Position numbers and translations under genes: made by a program. A stretch of DNA of 64,000 nt, from the NCBI GenBank assembly GCA_020049775.1, contig JAGVLO010000004.1, positions 240,608 through 304,607 of the forward strand. The letters are read 5' to 3'. Below the pieces are notes generated by a model. That model was not told where the DNA came from, did no database searches, and saw only the letters and a list, made by a program, of their open reading frames with translations. Each line of letters begins with the position of its first letter. Position 1 is the stretch's first letter. This DNA is from Alphaproteobacteria bacterium. Its GTDB lineage: Bacteria; Pseudomonadota; Alphaproteobacteria; Rickettsiales; SXRF01. Of this stretch, positions 55,638-64,000 are shown one piece after another.

Positions 55638-58547
55638 ATGGATAAAGACGCATATATAGGTATTCGCGGCGCAAAAGAGCATAATCTCAAGAACATTGAT
55701 GTCGAAATACCCCGCAACCAGCTGGTGGTAATTACCGGCCCGTCAGGGTCGGGCAAGTCGTCGCTTGCGTTCGACACAATTTACGCCGAAGGCCAGCGCC
55801 GCTATGTCGAGAGCCTTTCTTCCTATGCGCGGCAGTTTCTCAATATTCAGGACAAGCCGGACGTGGAATCCATCACCGGCCTGTCGCCTGCGATTGCCAT
55901 TGACCAGAAAACAACCTCGCGCAATCCGCGCTCGACGGTGGGTACGGTTACCGAAATCTATGATTATTTACGCCTGCTTTATGCCCGCGTTGGCATCCCC
56001 TATTCTCCCGCTACCGGCCTTCCGATTGAAAGCCAGACCGTGTCGCAGATGGTGGACCGCATCATGGAACTGCCGGAAGGAACGAAGCTGTATTTGCTTT
56101 CGCCTATCGTGCGCGGTCACAAGGGTGAATATAAAAAAGAGATTCAGGCCTTGCAGAAAAAAGGTTTCCAGCGACTGAAGGTTGACGGCGAACTGTATGA
56201 AATCGACAGCGTGCCTGCCATTGATAAAAACAAAAAACACGAAATCGAAGTGGTGGTGGACCGTATTGCGGTCGGCAAGGAACTGGGTAACCGCCTCGCC
56301 GATTCGGTTGAAACGGCGCTGGGCCTTTCCGAAGGCCTGATAGTGGTGGAGATTGTTTCGCTGCCGGATACGGACGGCAAAAAGAAAAGCAAGAAGGACA
56401 AGGACGAAGATGCCGCGCATAAAAAAGGCGATCGCATCACGATGTCCAGCAAGTTCGCCTGCCCCGTTTCCGGCTTTACGCTGTCGGAAATCGAGCCGCG
56501 CCTGTTTTCATTCAACAGCCCTTACGGTGCTTGCCCCACCTGCGACGGACTTGGCACACAGATGTTTTTTGATCCCGACCTCGTCATCCCCGATACCAAG
56601 CTTTCGCTGGCCGGACGCGCCATTGCGCCATGGGCCAACAGCCAGAGCAAATATTACCTGCAAACGCTGGAAGGCTTGTCACGCCATTATAAATTCAGCC
56701 TGTCTGCCCCTTTCCGCGACCTGCCGAAAAAGATACAGGAAATTATTCTTTATGGCTCGGACGACGAGAGCATCCGCATCACTTATACCGATGGCCCGCG
56801 TTCCTATAACAGCGACAAGCCGTTTGAAGGCGTTATCCCGAGTCTGGATCGCCGCTGGCGCGATACGGAAAGCGAGTGGATGCGTGAGGAATTATCCAAA
56901 TTCCAGAACGAGCATCACTGCGAAGCATGTAGCGGCCATCGGCTTAAACCGGAGGCGCAGTGCGTGAAAGTCGGCGGCCTGCATATCGGTGAAGTCACCA
57001 ATTTTACCATTGAAGTAGCACATGACTGGTTTGGCAAGCTGGAGAAAAAACTCAGCCGTAAACATCAGGAGATTTCCCAGAAAATACTCAAGGAAATTCG
57101 CGAACGCCTGCAGTTTCTTGTCAATGTCGGGCTGGATTACCTGACACTGGCACGTGAGTCCGGCACGCTTTCGGGCGGGGAATCGCAGCGCATCCGTCTT
57201 GCCTCGCAAATCGGCTCCGGCCTTTCCGGTGTGCTTTACGTGCTAGATGAGCCGTCTATTGGTTTGCACCAGTGCGATAACGAACGCCTGCTTGGCACAC
57301 TCCGGCATTTGCGCGATCTCGGCAATACTGTGATTGTAGTGGAACATGACGAAGACACCATGCGTGCTTCCGACCATTTGATAGACATGGGCCCGGGTGC
57401 TGGTGTGCATGGCGGACGCGTGGTGGCACAGGGTACATGCGCCGAAGTGATGAAGGTAAAAGACAGCCTCACCGGACAATATCTCAGCGGTAAAAAATCT
57501 ATCGCGATTCCTGCTTCACGCCGCGAGGCGCAGAAGCACAAACGCATAGTGGTCAACGGCGCACGTGCCAACAACCTCAAAAACATCAAGGCGGAGATTC
57601 CGCTTGGCACGTTTTGCTCGGTAACGGGCGTTTCCGGCGGCGGCAAGTCCACACTGGTGATTGAGACATTATACAAGGCTATTGCGCGGCGTATGCATGG
57701 CAGCCGCGATATACCAGGCATGCATGACAGCATCACCGGCCTTGAATTCATCGACAAGGTGATTGAAATCGACCAGTCACCCATCGGGCGCACGCCGCGT
57801 TCCAACCCCGCCACCTACACGGGCGCGTTCACTCCTATCCGCGACTGGTTTGCTGCCCTGCCGGAAGCGAAGGCGCGTGGCTATCAGGCCGGACGCTTTT
57901 CATTTAACGTAAAGGGCGGGCGCTGCGAGGCCTGTCAGGGTGATGGACTGATTAAAATCGAGATGCACTTCCTTCCCGACGTATATGTGAAGTGTGACGT
58001 CTGCCACGGCAAGCGCTATAACCGCGAAACGTTGGAAATCAGATACAAGGACAAATCCATCACCGATGTGCTGGAAATGACAGTGGATGAAGGTGTGCAG
58101 TTCTTCAGCGCGCAGCCCTCCATCCGCGAAAAGCTGCATGCCATGCAGGAAGTCGGTCTTGGCTATATCGCCGTCGGCCAGTCGGCCACGACGTTATCTG
58201 GTGGCGAGGCACAGCGCATCAAGCTGGCAAAAGAGCTTTCCAAACGCGCCACGGGCCGCACACTCTACATTCTCGATGAGCCGACCACCGGCCTGCACAG
58301 CGACGACATACGCAAATTGCTGGATGTGTTGCACAAGCTGGTGGACAGCGGCAACACCGTGCTGGTGATTGAACATAACCTTGATGTTATCAAGACATCT
58401 GACTGGGTTATCGATATTGGTCCGGGCGGTGGTGACAAGGGCGGCAAAATCATTGCCCAAGGCACGCCGGAAGACATCATCAAAAACAAAGATAGTGTGA
58501 CAGGACGTTACCTTGCGCCACTGCTAAAAAAAAATAAGGCGGCGTGA
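55638..58547 (+). CDS. uvrA: Excinuclease ABC subunit A
   Basis: 969 residues, full length. Damage recognition for nucleotide excision repair. Two ABC modules with Walker A ([23 protein letters not shown]), [18 protein letters not shown] signatures and zinc modules (CEACSGH...; [29 protein letters not shown], quoted in parts). The first zinc module reads CPVSG, with Ser at the second Cys position, as is usual in Alphaproteobacteria. Confidence 0.97.
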   Translation: MDKDAYIGIRGAKEHNLKNIDVEIPRNQLVVITGPSGSGKSSLAFDTIYAEGQRRYVESLSSYARQFLNIQDKPDVESITGLSPAIAIDQKTTSRNPRSTVGTVTEIYDYLRLLYARVGIPYSPATGLPIESQTVSQMVDRIMELPEGTKLYLLSPIVRGHKGEYKKEIQALQKKGFQRLKVDGELYEIDSVPAIDKNKKHEIEVVVDRIAVGKELGNRLADSVETALGLSEGLIVVEIVSLPDTDGKKKSKKDKDEDAAHKKGDRITMSSKFACPVSGFTLSEIEPRLFSFNSPYGACPTCDGLGTQMFFDPDLVIPDTKLSLAGRAIAPWANSQSKYYLQTLEGLSRHYKFSLSAPFRDLPKKIQEIILYGSDDESIRITYTDGPRSYNSDKPFEGVIPSLDRRWRDTESEWMREELSKFQNEHHCEACSGHRLKPEAQCVKVGGLHIGEVTNFTIEVAHDWFGKLEKKLSRKHQEISQKILKEIRERLQFLVNVGLDYLTLARESGTLSGGESQRIRLASQIGSGLSGVLYVLDEPSIGLHQCDNERLLGTLRHLRDLGNTVIVVEHDEDTMRASDHLIDMGPGAGVHGGRVVAQGTCAEVMKVKDSLTGQYLSGKKSIAIPASRREAQKHKRIVVNGARANNLKNIKAEIPLGTFCSVTGVSGGGKSTLVIETLYKAIARRMHGSRDIPGMHDSITGLEFIDKVIEIDQSPIGRTPRSNPATYTGAFTPIRDWFAALPEAKARGYQAGRFSFNVKGGRCEACQGDGLIKIEMHFLPDVYVKCDVCHGKRYNRETLEIRYKDKSITDVLEMTVDEGVQFFSAQPSIREKLHAMQEVGLGYIAVGQSATTLSGGEAQRIKLAKELSKRATGRTLYILDEPTTGLHSDDIRKLLDVLHKLVDSGNTVLVIEHNLDVIKTSDWVIDIGPGGGDKGGKIIAQGTPEDIIKNKDSVTGRYLAPLLKKNKAA

Positions 58548-58571
58548 TTCTTGATAGCTGAATAGGTAATT

Positions 58572-59312
58572 TCAGCGTTCCCACTTCATGGTGGGGGCGC
58601 CATTTTCAAGCCCGTCTTTTATGTATTCCATTCTTTTGAAGCTTTTGGCTTTGGGGATGACATGCACGGCAGGCTTTTCCTTTTCAGGTTCCGGCTTGGC
58701 AACCATACCCGCGTCTATGAGGTCTTTCTGTAATTTTCTGAGCTGCCCGATATCCTCGAACATAGCGTCGGGATTGCTACGGCTAAGTCCATCGTTACCG
58801 AAGTCGATAAGATAAAACTTGAGTTCACCTTCTTTGTCGCGTTTGACAAACAAGTTGCTAGCGATATCCCAGTTTTCCACACCGTTTTGGTTGAGTGAGC
58901 GCATGGCATCCATCATGGATTCCCATTCCTTTGAGGTGATGGGCTTGCCGCCGAGTGCTTTCATGCCGTCGCGTTTATTGATATCCAGCGATCCTACCGT
59001 TACTTCACAGGGAAGTGCGTCTGTCAGCAGGTAGCGGTCTGCCTTGTGGCCTGTGATTGCCAGTTTCTCTGCAAGCGTTTTCCTTATGGCTTCCGGCACA
59101 TCATCAGTGGGCAGCTCGCGCGCTTTGGGTACGGTCAGTATGCCGCCCTCTCGCTGCATGAACGGTGCCTTGATACTGGTTTCAACTTCGTTGGCGCTGG
59201 CGAGTTTGATAAAATACTCATCACCCGTCTCTTTGTCGCGCAGCTTCATTACCGGTTTACTGCGGAACTCTTTCAATACTTCAAAATCTGCCATGGGCTG
59301 ACTGGATATCAT
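58572..59312 (-). CDS. Protein-kinase-like protein, divergent
   Basis: 246 residues. Pattern suggests a kinase fold: FIKL with Lys36 after a Gly-poor loop, a catalytic-loop-like ENWDIASNLFV with Asp149 and Asn153 (one residue shorter spacing than the usual D-x4-N), then FYLIDFGN with Asp170-Phe-Gly. The N-lobe is short and the acceptor loop unclear. The last 40 residues are Lys/Pro-rich (PEPEKEKPAVHVIPKAK). It could be an active or dead kinase, or an aminoglycoside-phosphotransferase relative. Convergent with uvrA, no partner gene. A T4SS substrate is possible but unproven. Confidence 0.45.
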   Translation of the reverse strand: MISSQPMADFEVLKEFRSKPVMKLRDKETGDEYFIKLASANEVETSIKAPFMQREGGILTVPKARELPTDDVPEAIRKTLAEKLAITGHKADRYLLTDALPCEVTVGSLDINKRDGMKALGGKPITSKEWESMMDAMRSLNQNGVENWDIASNLFVKRDKEGELKFYLIDFGNDGLSRSNPDAMFEDIGQLRKLQKDLIDAGMVAKPEPEKEKPAVHVIPKAKSFKRMEYIKDGLENGAPTMKWER

Positions 59313-59382
59313 TGTTTTATTATATCTTTTTTGGGCAATTTATTCAAATGGTGAAAACACGGTTTTTCAGTAACATAAAAAA

Positions 59383-59407
59383 CAGGCAGCTTTTTTAGGG
59401 CTGCCTG
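59383..59407 (-). terminator. Rho-independent terminator after glycine-zipper gene
   Basis: CAGGCAGC / GCTGCCTG, 8-bp stem with a nine-base loop, followed on the minus strand by six T. It lies 38 bases past the glycine-zipper stop and separates it from the kinase-like gene. Confidence 0.75.
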
Positions 59408-59444
59408 CAAGTCTTGTAAGGTGACTGACTCATGAAAAAACTGC

Positions 59445-60053
59445 TTATCTCTTTATTTCCTGCCCCTGAGCTGCGGCTTTCTCGCGCTCATCTGATATTT
59501 CTTTGCCCCAGTTCTTGGATTTGTCGTTTGCCATAGCGTATTCCACGGCTTTGGCAACTTCCGGCGAAACGTTTTTCTCCAGCTCCTGAACTACATTTTG
59601 CTGTCTGGCCGTTTCATATTCACGCGCCTGACGGGACTCTCCCGCCTTACTACCGACATAAGCCCCGGCGACTGTGCTGCCAATGGCGACGCCAGCTGCC
59701 ACAACTGTACCGATAGTGAGTGCTGTGGCCGCTACGGGTGCGCCTGCGGCGGCTGCGCTAAGCGTTACACCTGTGATGGCCGCGAATGATATGGCAGCGA
59801 CGATGCCACCAACGACGTTACCAACGAAACCGCCAATAAGCGTATCGCGATTCCACATGCTTGGTTCGCTTACGCGTTTGCCTTCAGCATTTTCCCGTTC
59901 CTGATTTTTTTTGCCGATATAGCTGCCGATGGCTGCACCAATGGCTGTTCCCGCGATCGGGGTGAAGAAAGAGCCGATCATAGCCCCAATCACCATGTCT
60001 TTATTGACATAGGATGGGTTATGGTTGGTCTTCAGGGTATATTCTTGTCCCAT
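59445..60053 (-). CDS. Glycine-zipper membrane protein
   Basis: 202 residues. Three Gly/Ala-rich hydrophobic stretches with small-xxx-small spacing (GAMIGSFFTPIAGTAIGAAI; GGFVGNVVGGIVAA; GVAIGSTVAGAYVGSKAG) resemble glycine zippers of pore-forming or membrane-packing proteins. No cleavable signal peptide; the C-terminal 50 residues are charged. No family assigned. Has its own terminator. Confidence 0.6.
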   Translation of the reverse strand: MGQEYTLKTNHNPSYVNKDMVIGAMIGSFFTPIAGTAIGAAIGSYIGKKNQERENAEGKRVSEPSMWNRDTLIGGFVGNVVGGIVAAISFAAITGVTLSAAAAGAPVAATALTIGTVVAAGVAIGSTVAGAYVGSKAGESRQAREYETARQQNVVQELEKNVSPEVAKAVEYAMANDKSKNWGKEISDEREKAAAQGQEIKR

Positions 60054-60149
60054 AATGGCTCTTTTTAAAGGTTCTACACGTTGGACCCAGTATGTCTTTT
60101 TCAGCCATTTTCTTCAAATTAAAGAAATGTGACAATTGCCTGACGCCTG

Positions 60150-60662
60150 TTAAAGTGCGGACACAACTTTGCTTTTTTCTTTATTTACAATGGTTTGCGC
60201 TACCAATGGCAATGTTTCGAACGGAGTGTAGGTCAGGGAGCTGTAGTAGCTTGCCCCCGCTCTTTTCATGATTTCGTCCTCCGCCAGGCCCATAGACCGG
60301 ATCGATCCGGTGTCCAGAATCAGTGTTGGTATGCCATGTTTTTTCATTTCAGCAGACAGGAGTATGGCAGGTTCCGCACTGAAGCTTGGCTGTTCCGTAC
60401 AACCCATGCCCGGGTGGAATATCATTACTGCATCAGGTTTTTTATCTAATGCGGCCACCTCGCCGGCGACCGCGGGTACGGCATCGGGCAGCAGGAAATC
60501 GCCAATCATTTCGTTGGTATGTTCAACCGTAGCTCCGGCTTCCTGAAGCGCCAGCTTGTAATATTCGCTGTAAAAGCGGTTGCCCACGATAAGGACGGTT
60601 TTTCCCTTGAGGTCTGGCGTCGCGTCTTCTGCCAGCTTTCTTCTGTTGATACCTTTACGCAT
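60150..60662 (-). CDS. Uncharacterised Rossmann-like protein
   Basis: 170 residues with AAGGAAGAG ahead of the ATG. After a basic start the chain alternates strand and helix (GKTVLIVGNRFYSEYYKLAL, then KPDAVMIFHPGMGCTEQ, IPTLILDTGSI), like a receiver or NAD-type fold, but no active-site pattern is certain. One cysteine. It lies between carD (downstream terminator between them) and the glycine-zipper gene. Confidence 0.55.
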   Translation of the reverse strand: MRKGINRRKLAEDATPDLKGKTVLIVGNRFYSEYYKLALQEAGATVEHTNEMIGDFLLPDAVPAVAGEVAALDKKPDAVMIFHPGMGCTEQPSFSAEPAILLSAEMKKHGIPTLILDTGSIRSMGLAEDEIMKRAGASYYSSLTYTPFETLPLVAQTIVNKEKSKVVSAL

Positions 60663-60692
60663 ATTTCTCTTCCTTGGTTTTCATTACTTACA

Positions 60693-60725
60693 AAAAAGGA
60701 CAGTTCGTTTGGAACTGTCCTTTTT
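60693..60725 (-). terminator. Rho-independent terminator of carD
   Basis: A 14-bp perfect stem (AAAAAGGACAGTTC / GAACTGTCCTTTTT) with a five-base loop starts 20 bases past the carD stop. It is symmetric enough to work on both strands and isolates carD from the next gene. Confidence 0.85.
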
Positions 60726-60745
60726 CTGTGCATTGTCGGTGTTGT

Positions 60746-61549
60746 TTAAGCCGCTTCCTTCGCAGCCGGAGCAGCAGCGATCTTAGCGCGCAGCAACTTC
60801 ATCAGCTTATCGGTTGCGGTTTTGTGATCGGTGGCTTCAGACGCAGCCAGTTCACCAACCAAACGTGCAAGCGCTGATTCATAAATCATGCGTTCGCTGT
60901 AAGAGCGTTCAGACTGGTCAACATTCTGGTGCAGGTCACGAACCACTTCGGCAATGTAAATAATGTTGCCGGAGTTGATCTTTGCTTCGTACTCCTGAGC
61001 GCGGCGTGACCACATGCCACGGCTGGTGCGGGCGCGGCTTTTCAGCGTGATGAACACTTTTTTCATCTGGTCGTTGCTGCTGATAGGACGCAGGCCGGCA
61101 GCAGTTGCACGATGCACAGGCACGCGGAGCGTCATCTTGTCTTTCTCGAAGGAGATAACCAGCATGCGCAGCTCGATTTCGCCGATCATCTGGGTTTCTT
61201 CAGCCATGATGCGGCCAACGCCGTGCGTCGGATACACTACATAGTTGCCTACCTTATAAGAGGCCTTCTGAGCTGGAACTACTTTTGCAGCTGGTTGTGC
61301 AACAAGCGGCTTGGCAGCAACCGGCTTTGCAACAGCCACTGGCTTAGCGGCCTGGATTGCTACTGGCTTCTTAGCCACGATTTTAGCTACAGGCGCTTTC
61401 TTTGCCGGAACCGCTTTCTTAGCGACAGGCTTTTTAGCCACTGGTTTCTTCACCGCTGCTTTCTTTGCTACCGGCTTCTTGGCAACTGGCTTCTTAGCAA
61501 CTGCCTTTTTAGCGTTCGCCGGTTTCTTTTTCTGTTTATTCTGGGCCAT
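60746..61549 (-). CDS. carD: CarD-family regulator with long Lys/Ala/Pro tail
   Basis: 267 residues. The CarD/RNA-polymerase-interacting region begins at about residue 96 (YKVGNYVVYPTHGVGRI) and its C-terminal helical part follows (RAQEYEAKINSGNIIYIAEV). CarD stabilises open promoter complexes, notably at rRNA promoters. The first ~95 residues are a repeat of KKPVAKKPVAKK, a histone-H1-like tail not in the usual ~170-residue alphaproteobacterial CarD. AAGGA precedes the ATG. Confidence 0.92.
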   Translation of the reverse strand: MAQNKQKKKPANAKKAVAKKPVAKKPVAKKAAVKKPVAKKPVAKKAVPAKKAPVAKIVAKKPVAIQAAKPVAVAKPVAAKPLVAQPAAKVVPAQKASYKVGNYVVYPTHGVGRIMAEETQMIGEIELRMLVISFEKDKMTLRVPVHRATAAGLRPISSNDQMKKVFITLKSRARTSRGMWSRRAQEYEAKINSGNIIYIAEVVRDLHQNVDQSERSYSERMIYESALARLVGELAASEATDHKTATDKLMKLLRAKIAAAPAAKEAA

Positions 61550-61679
61550 AGTTTTTCCTTAACTCTCACGTTGTTGTAGTGGTTAAAACTATATTTGGTG
61601 TCCTGATCTGGTACAGCACACCACAGTCTGTTGGGTTCATCCAAAACGAACAGCAACATACCACAAGATTAACCAAAAA

Positions 61680-61800
61680 AAAAGGATTTATAACGTTAAG
61701 GCCTAGGATTTTGATATCAGGCCATTTTGTGAGTGACCCCACTTATTAACATAACTTAATGGTTAATAATAAATTAATTACATTTTTTTATAATTAATAT
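61680..61800. other. AT-rich gene-free region upstream of carD
   Basis: Strongly AT-rich, no gene. It contains one TTAA-N7-TTAA (61763-61777), the spacing of a CtrA site, but such matches are easily found by chance in DNA of this composition. It separates carD from the GC-rich orphan. Confidence 0.4.
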
Positions 61801-61881
61801 GTTTGCAGATGTTTCTTTCCTTGGGCACTTCGCTTGAGGGTAACAAAGGAGCATCTCGGGTAACGCAACCCGTTCTACACT

Positions 61882-61909
61882 AATACTGGTATGCGTCTTC
61901 GCCAGTATT
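61882..61909 (+). promoter_or_regulatory. Leader hairpin before the GC-rich orphan
   Basis: AATACTGG / CCAGTATT, an 8-bp stem with a 12-base loop, ends one base before the AGGAGG ribosome site. A second small stem (CGGGT / ACCCG at 61857-61872) lies just upstream. Together they could control translation or mark the edge of an inserted cassette. Confidence 0.45.
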
Positions 61910-61922
61910 TAGGAGGTCAGAA

Positions 61923-62441
61923 ATGACCACCGCCAACACGTTCGAAGCCGCCGCCGCCGAGCTGTCCTTCGAGGAGCCGTCGCACTTCACGCGTGGGTTC
62001 GCCTGCATGATGGAGCTGCCGCCGGAGATCGATTTCGGCGAAAAGTGCGAGCCGCTGAGCTGGGTCAACGCCTCGATCAAGTTCTGGGCGAGCCTCGCCC
62101 TGCGGCACGTCAGCGCCGACACCATGCAGAGCTTCATGGCGACGCTGCCGGACACGCTCAACGACCTGAACCTCTGGGTGCTGGCCGTCGAGATGTGGGC
62201 CGGCTCGACCGTCAAGGTCGAGTTCGACGACGATCACAACGTCCTGACCCTGCACTGGCAGGAGAGCGGGGCGCTGGTGAAGCTCAACGTCTGGCACTCG
62301 CGTTCCGCCAAGCGGCTCCACAGCCGGTTGATGTGGGACACGGGGACCAGTGAGTCGTCGGCCATGATGGCGGCCTTCGGGCTGGACGCCTTGCTCGACT
62401 TGGCGACCACGCGCGACATTCTGATGGACGACGAGGACTGA
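61923..62441 (+). CDS. GC-rich orphan protein
   Basis: 172 residues from an ATG six bases after a perfect AGGAGG. No family recognised. The gene is far GC-richer than its neighbours (38 of 60 bases in 62041-62100) and uses G/C in most third positions, against the moderate GC of the rest and the AT-rich DNA before it. The protein has no signal peptide, is acidic at its end (DDED), and holds several Trp/Met-rich helices (WVNASIKFWASLALRHVSA, LAVEMWAGSTVKVEFDDDHN). It has its own terminator. It lies between carD and fdxA, which are normally close neighbours, so it is probably transferred DNA. Confidence 0.7.
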   Translation: MTTANTFEAAAAELSFEEPSHFTRGFACMMELPPEIDFGEKCEPLSWVNASIKFWASLALRHVSADTMQSFMATLPDTLNDLNLWVLAVEMWAGSTVKVEFDDDHNVLTLHWQESGALVKLNVWHSRSAKRLHSRLMWDTGTSESSAMMAAFGLDALLDLATTRDILMDDED

Positions 62442-62475
62442 AACTCGCCTGTTCTGAAGCTGTAAACGTGGGTAG

Positions 62476-62501
62476 TACCCGGAAATTCATTTTTCCGGGT
62501 A
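62476..62501 (+). terminator. Rho-independent terminator of the GC-rich orphan
   Basis: TACCCGGAAA / TTTCCGGGTA, a 10-bp stem with a six-base loop, followed by TTACTTTTT. It is 34 bases past the orphan's stop and reads in the same direction. Confidence 0.8.
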
Positions 62502-62527
62502 TTACTTTTTGTAGCCAGTGGAATTAG

Positions 62528-62866
62528 TTATTTGCTGCCTTCGCCCGGGTTTTTGCTGAAATGCGCCTCGAACTTGCCTTTGACGCCCTTGAAGCTGTCG
62601 GCTTCGGCTGGCGGGGCCTTCTTTACCGTAATATTGGGCCATTTGGCGGCGTACTCGCGGTTCACCTCCACCCATTTAAGCAATTCATCGGATTCAGGGA
62701 GAATAGCTTCTGCCGGGCATTCCGGCTCGCACACGCCACAATCGATGCATTCATCGGGGTTGATGACCAGCATGTTTTCGCCTTCGTAGAAACAGTCCAC
62801 CGGACACACTTCCACGCAGTCAGTGTATTTGCATTTGATGCAGGCGTCGGTCACTACAAAGGTCAT
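62528..62866 (-). CDS. fdxA: Seven-iron ferredoxin FdxA
   Basis: 112 residues. Cysteines 9, 17 and 50 fit the 3Fe-4S site and 21, 40, 43 and 46 the 4Fe-4S site, with Cys12 and Cys25 free, as in Azotobacter FdI. The C-terminal ~50 residues are a normal extension for this family. It is divided from carD by the GC-rich orphan. Confidence 0.95.
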   Translation of the reverse strand: MTFVVTDACIKCKYTDCVEVCPVDCFYEGENMLVINPDECIDCGVCEPECPAEAILPESDELLKWVEVNREYAAKWPNITVKKAPPAEADSFKGVKGKFEAHFSKNPGEGSK

Positions 62867-62937
62867 GGTGCTGGAAACTCCGAAAGTCGGTATGAATGAA
62901 TTCAGGGCATGTTATATGCGATACTATTAATAAAAAG

Positions 62938-63714
62938 TCAATGTATCGATGTGCTGCTGTGCGTTAGCTCCACAGGCTCGTTACTTGCCTCAAAACTATC
63001 GGAAATTCCTGAGAATTGCAGCCTGCGTATCTTTTGCTGCAAAAGCGCGGTTTTTACCCTCACCAGCAGCAGGCAGGCATAAAACAGGGCAAAGGCTAGC
63101 CCCATGGTAAACAGGGGTATCTGCATGGACGGGTCGATGGCCATACCGCCGCTGCGGATAATGCTGGCGGGCTGGTGCAGCGTGTTCCACCATTCCACCG
63201 AAAAACGGATGACGGGGATATTGGCAAAGCCGACCAAAGCAAGGATGGCGCAGATTTTTTTGCCGCGTTCCTGATGGGCGAAGCTGTCGGACAGGGCGAT
63301 ATAGCCGATATACAGGAAAAACAGGATAAGCACCGAAGTCAGGCGCGCGTCCCACACCCACCATGTACCCCACATGGGCTTTCCCCATAGTGAACCAGTG
63401 GCCAGCGTAACGAAGGTAAATCCAGCCCCCAGCGGCGCACTGCAACGGGCGATGATATCAGCCAGCGGGTGCTTCCATATCAGGAACATGGCCGATGAAA
63501 TGGCCATAACCGCATATACGCCCATGGACATCCACGCCGACGGCACATGCACATACATGATGCGCACGCTTTCGCCCTGCTGGTAATCCGGCGGCGAAAT
63601 CCACAGCGCCTGCGCCAGCCCGTAGGCCAGCAATGTGGCAGTGGCCGCAGCCAGCCACGGCAAAAGCCGGTTGGCAAGGCGGTTGAATTGTGCTGGATTG
63701 GCAAAACGGTGCAT
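62938..63714 (-). CDS. ccmC: Haem exporter CcmC
   Basis: 258 residues, six membrane spans. Inner-membrane haem handler that loads CcmE in cytochrome c maturation. The tryptophan-rich WGTWWVWDARLT (115-126) and the flanking histidines (YVHVP, His56; TLHQP) are present. The last ~35 residues are a soluble extension. No other ccm gene is in the window. Confidence 0.93.
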   Translation of the reverse strand: MHRFANPAQFNRLANRLLPWLAAATATLLAYGLAQALWISPPDYQQGESVRIMYVHVPSAWMSMGVYAVMAISSAMFLIWKHPLADIIARCSAPLGAGFTFVTLATGSLWGKPMWGTWWVWDARLTSVLILFFLYIGYIALSDSFAHQERGKKICAILALVGFANIPVIRFSVEWWNTLHQPASIIRSGGMAIDPSMQIPLFTMGLAFALFYACLLLVRVKTALLQQKIRRLQFSGISDSFEASNEPVELTHSSTSIH

Positions 63715-63815
63715 AAGCTTTGGTTTGGTTACGGATACGGACTAGGGATTATACCGATTGTGGTTTGCCGACAATAAAAATCAGCATATGTTACGCCAAA
63801 CTTTAAATTTCTAAT

Positions 63816-63894
63816 GTCATTTCCGCGAAGGCGGAAATCTCTATTGAACACTCTCCTGCGTTGAGACAGAGATCCCTGCCTTCACAGGGATGAC
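63816..63894. repeat. Paired-hairpin REP-like element, copy 3
   Basis: ATTTCCGC-GAAG-GCGGAAAT (63819-63838) and ATCCCTG / CAGGGAT (63872-63891), bounded by GTCAT and ATGAC. The second stem has one mismatch next to its loop. It lies upstream of ccmC and directly before the 14-bp tandem array. Confidence 0.7.
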
Positions 63895-63902
63895 AAGAGG
63901 TA

Positions 63903-64000
63903 AGAACAGTAAGGAAAGAACAGTAAGGAAAGAACAGTAAGGAAAGAACAGTAAGGAAAGAACAGTAAGGAAAGAACAGTAAGGAAAGAACAGTAAGGAA
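63903..64000. repeat. Tandem 14-bp repeat, seven units to the window edge
   Basis: AGAACAGTAAGGAA is repeated head to tail seven times without visible change and runs off the end of the window. No spacers, so it is not a CRISPR array. Function unknown; such arrays can vary in copy number. Confidence 0.9.

Noticed and set aside
63903..64000. CRISPR array
   Set aside because: Units are 14 bp and contiguous with no spacers, and no cas gene is present.

Overview
The window comes from an alphaproteobacterium of moderate GC (about half by eye). The best pointer is a type IV secretion (T4SS) block ordered virB3-virB4-virB6-virB6-virB6-virB6, the split layout known from Rickettsiales. It is backed by an ISC iron-sulfur locus with two tandem cysteine desulfurases, addB/addA/trxA synteny, a DUF1465 gene, CarD next to FdxA, and alphaproteobacterial-type UvrA and IscR. 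The presence of trpBA, cytochrome c maturation (ccmC), dadA, queF and galU/ugd suggests a genome less reduced than classical obligate intracellular Rickettsiales. I infer a deep or less reduced Rickettsiales-like lineage, not a named species.

Layout. 1-1.25 kb: end of the trp operon (trpB, trpA). 1.2-9.4 kb: addB, addA, trxA and a short glutamine synthetase-like gene on the minus strand, with a DUF1465 gene inserted head-on between addB and addA. 9.5-20.4 kb: a RepA-like AAA ATPase facing the T4SS block, whose last gene is a previously uncalled 50-residue VirB7-like lipoprotein. 20.6-31.4 kb: accessory and housekeeping mix (D-amino acid dehydrogenase, PAP2 phosphatase, hydrolases, class 3 lipase, rpsU, DUF255, Nudix, IMPase, a secreted Asn/Gln/Tyr-rich repeat protein). 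31.5-38 kb: Tat-exported Fe-SOD, Mth938/secD/yajC/rpmG, galU, ugd, queF. 38-45 kb: metallophosphoesterase, tRNA-His, coaD, gyrA, pepF. 45-53 kb: cysE-iscR-nifS-like, then iscS-(two orphans)-iscU-iscA-hscB-hscA-fdx, all minus strand. 53-60.7 kb: hydrolases, ssb/uvrA pair, and orphans that could be T4SS substrates (kinase-like and glycine-zipper proteins). 60.7-64 kb: carD with a Lys/Ala/Pro repeat tail, a strikingly GC-rich orphan gene with its own leader and terminator, fdxA, ccmC, and a repeat-rich end.

How they work together. The T4SS block supplies the inner-membrane pore parts and one ATPase; the core complex genes (virB8-11, virD4) must lie elsewhere. Several unlabelled proteins nearby (lipase, kinase-like protein, glycine-zipper protein, small charged orphans) are plausible but unproven substrates. 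The cysE-iscR-nifS and isc blocks link cysteine supply to Fe-S assembly and its repressor. Three copies of a paired-hairpin REP-like element and a 14-bp tandem array occupy intergenic spaces.

The strongest candidates for something undescribed are the GC-rich orphan cassette at 61.88-62.50 kb, the two-gene insertion in the isc operon, the RepA-like ATPase with an unfamiliar N-terminal half, and the Asn/Gln/Tyr-rich secreted protein.
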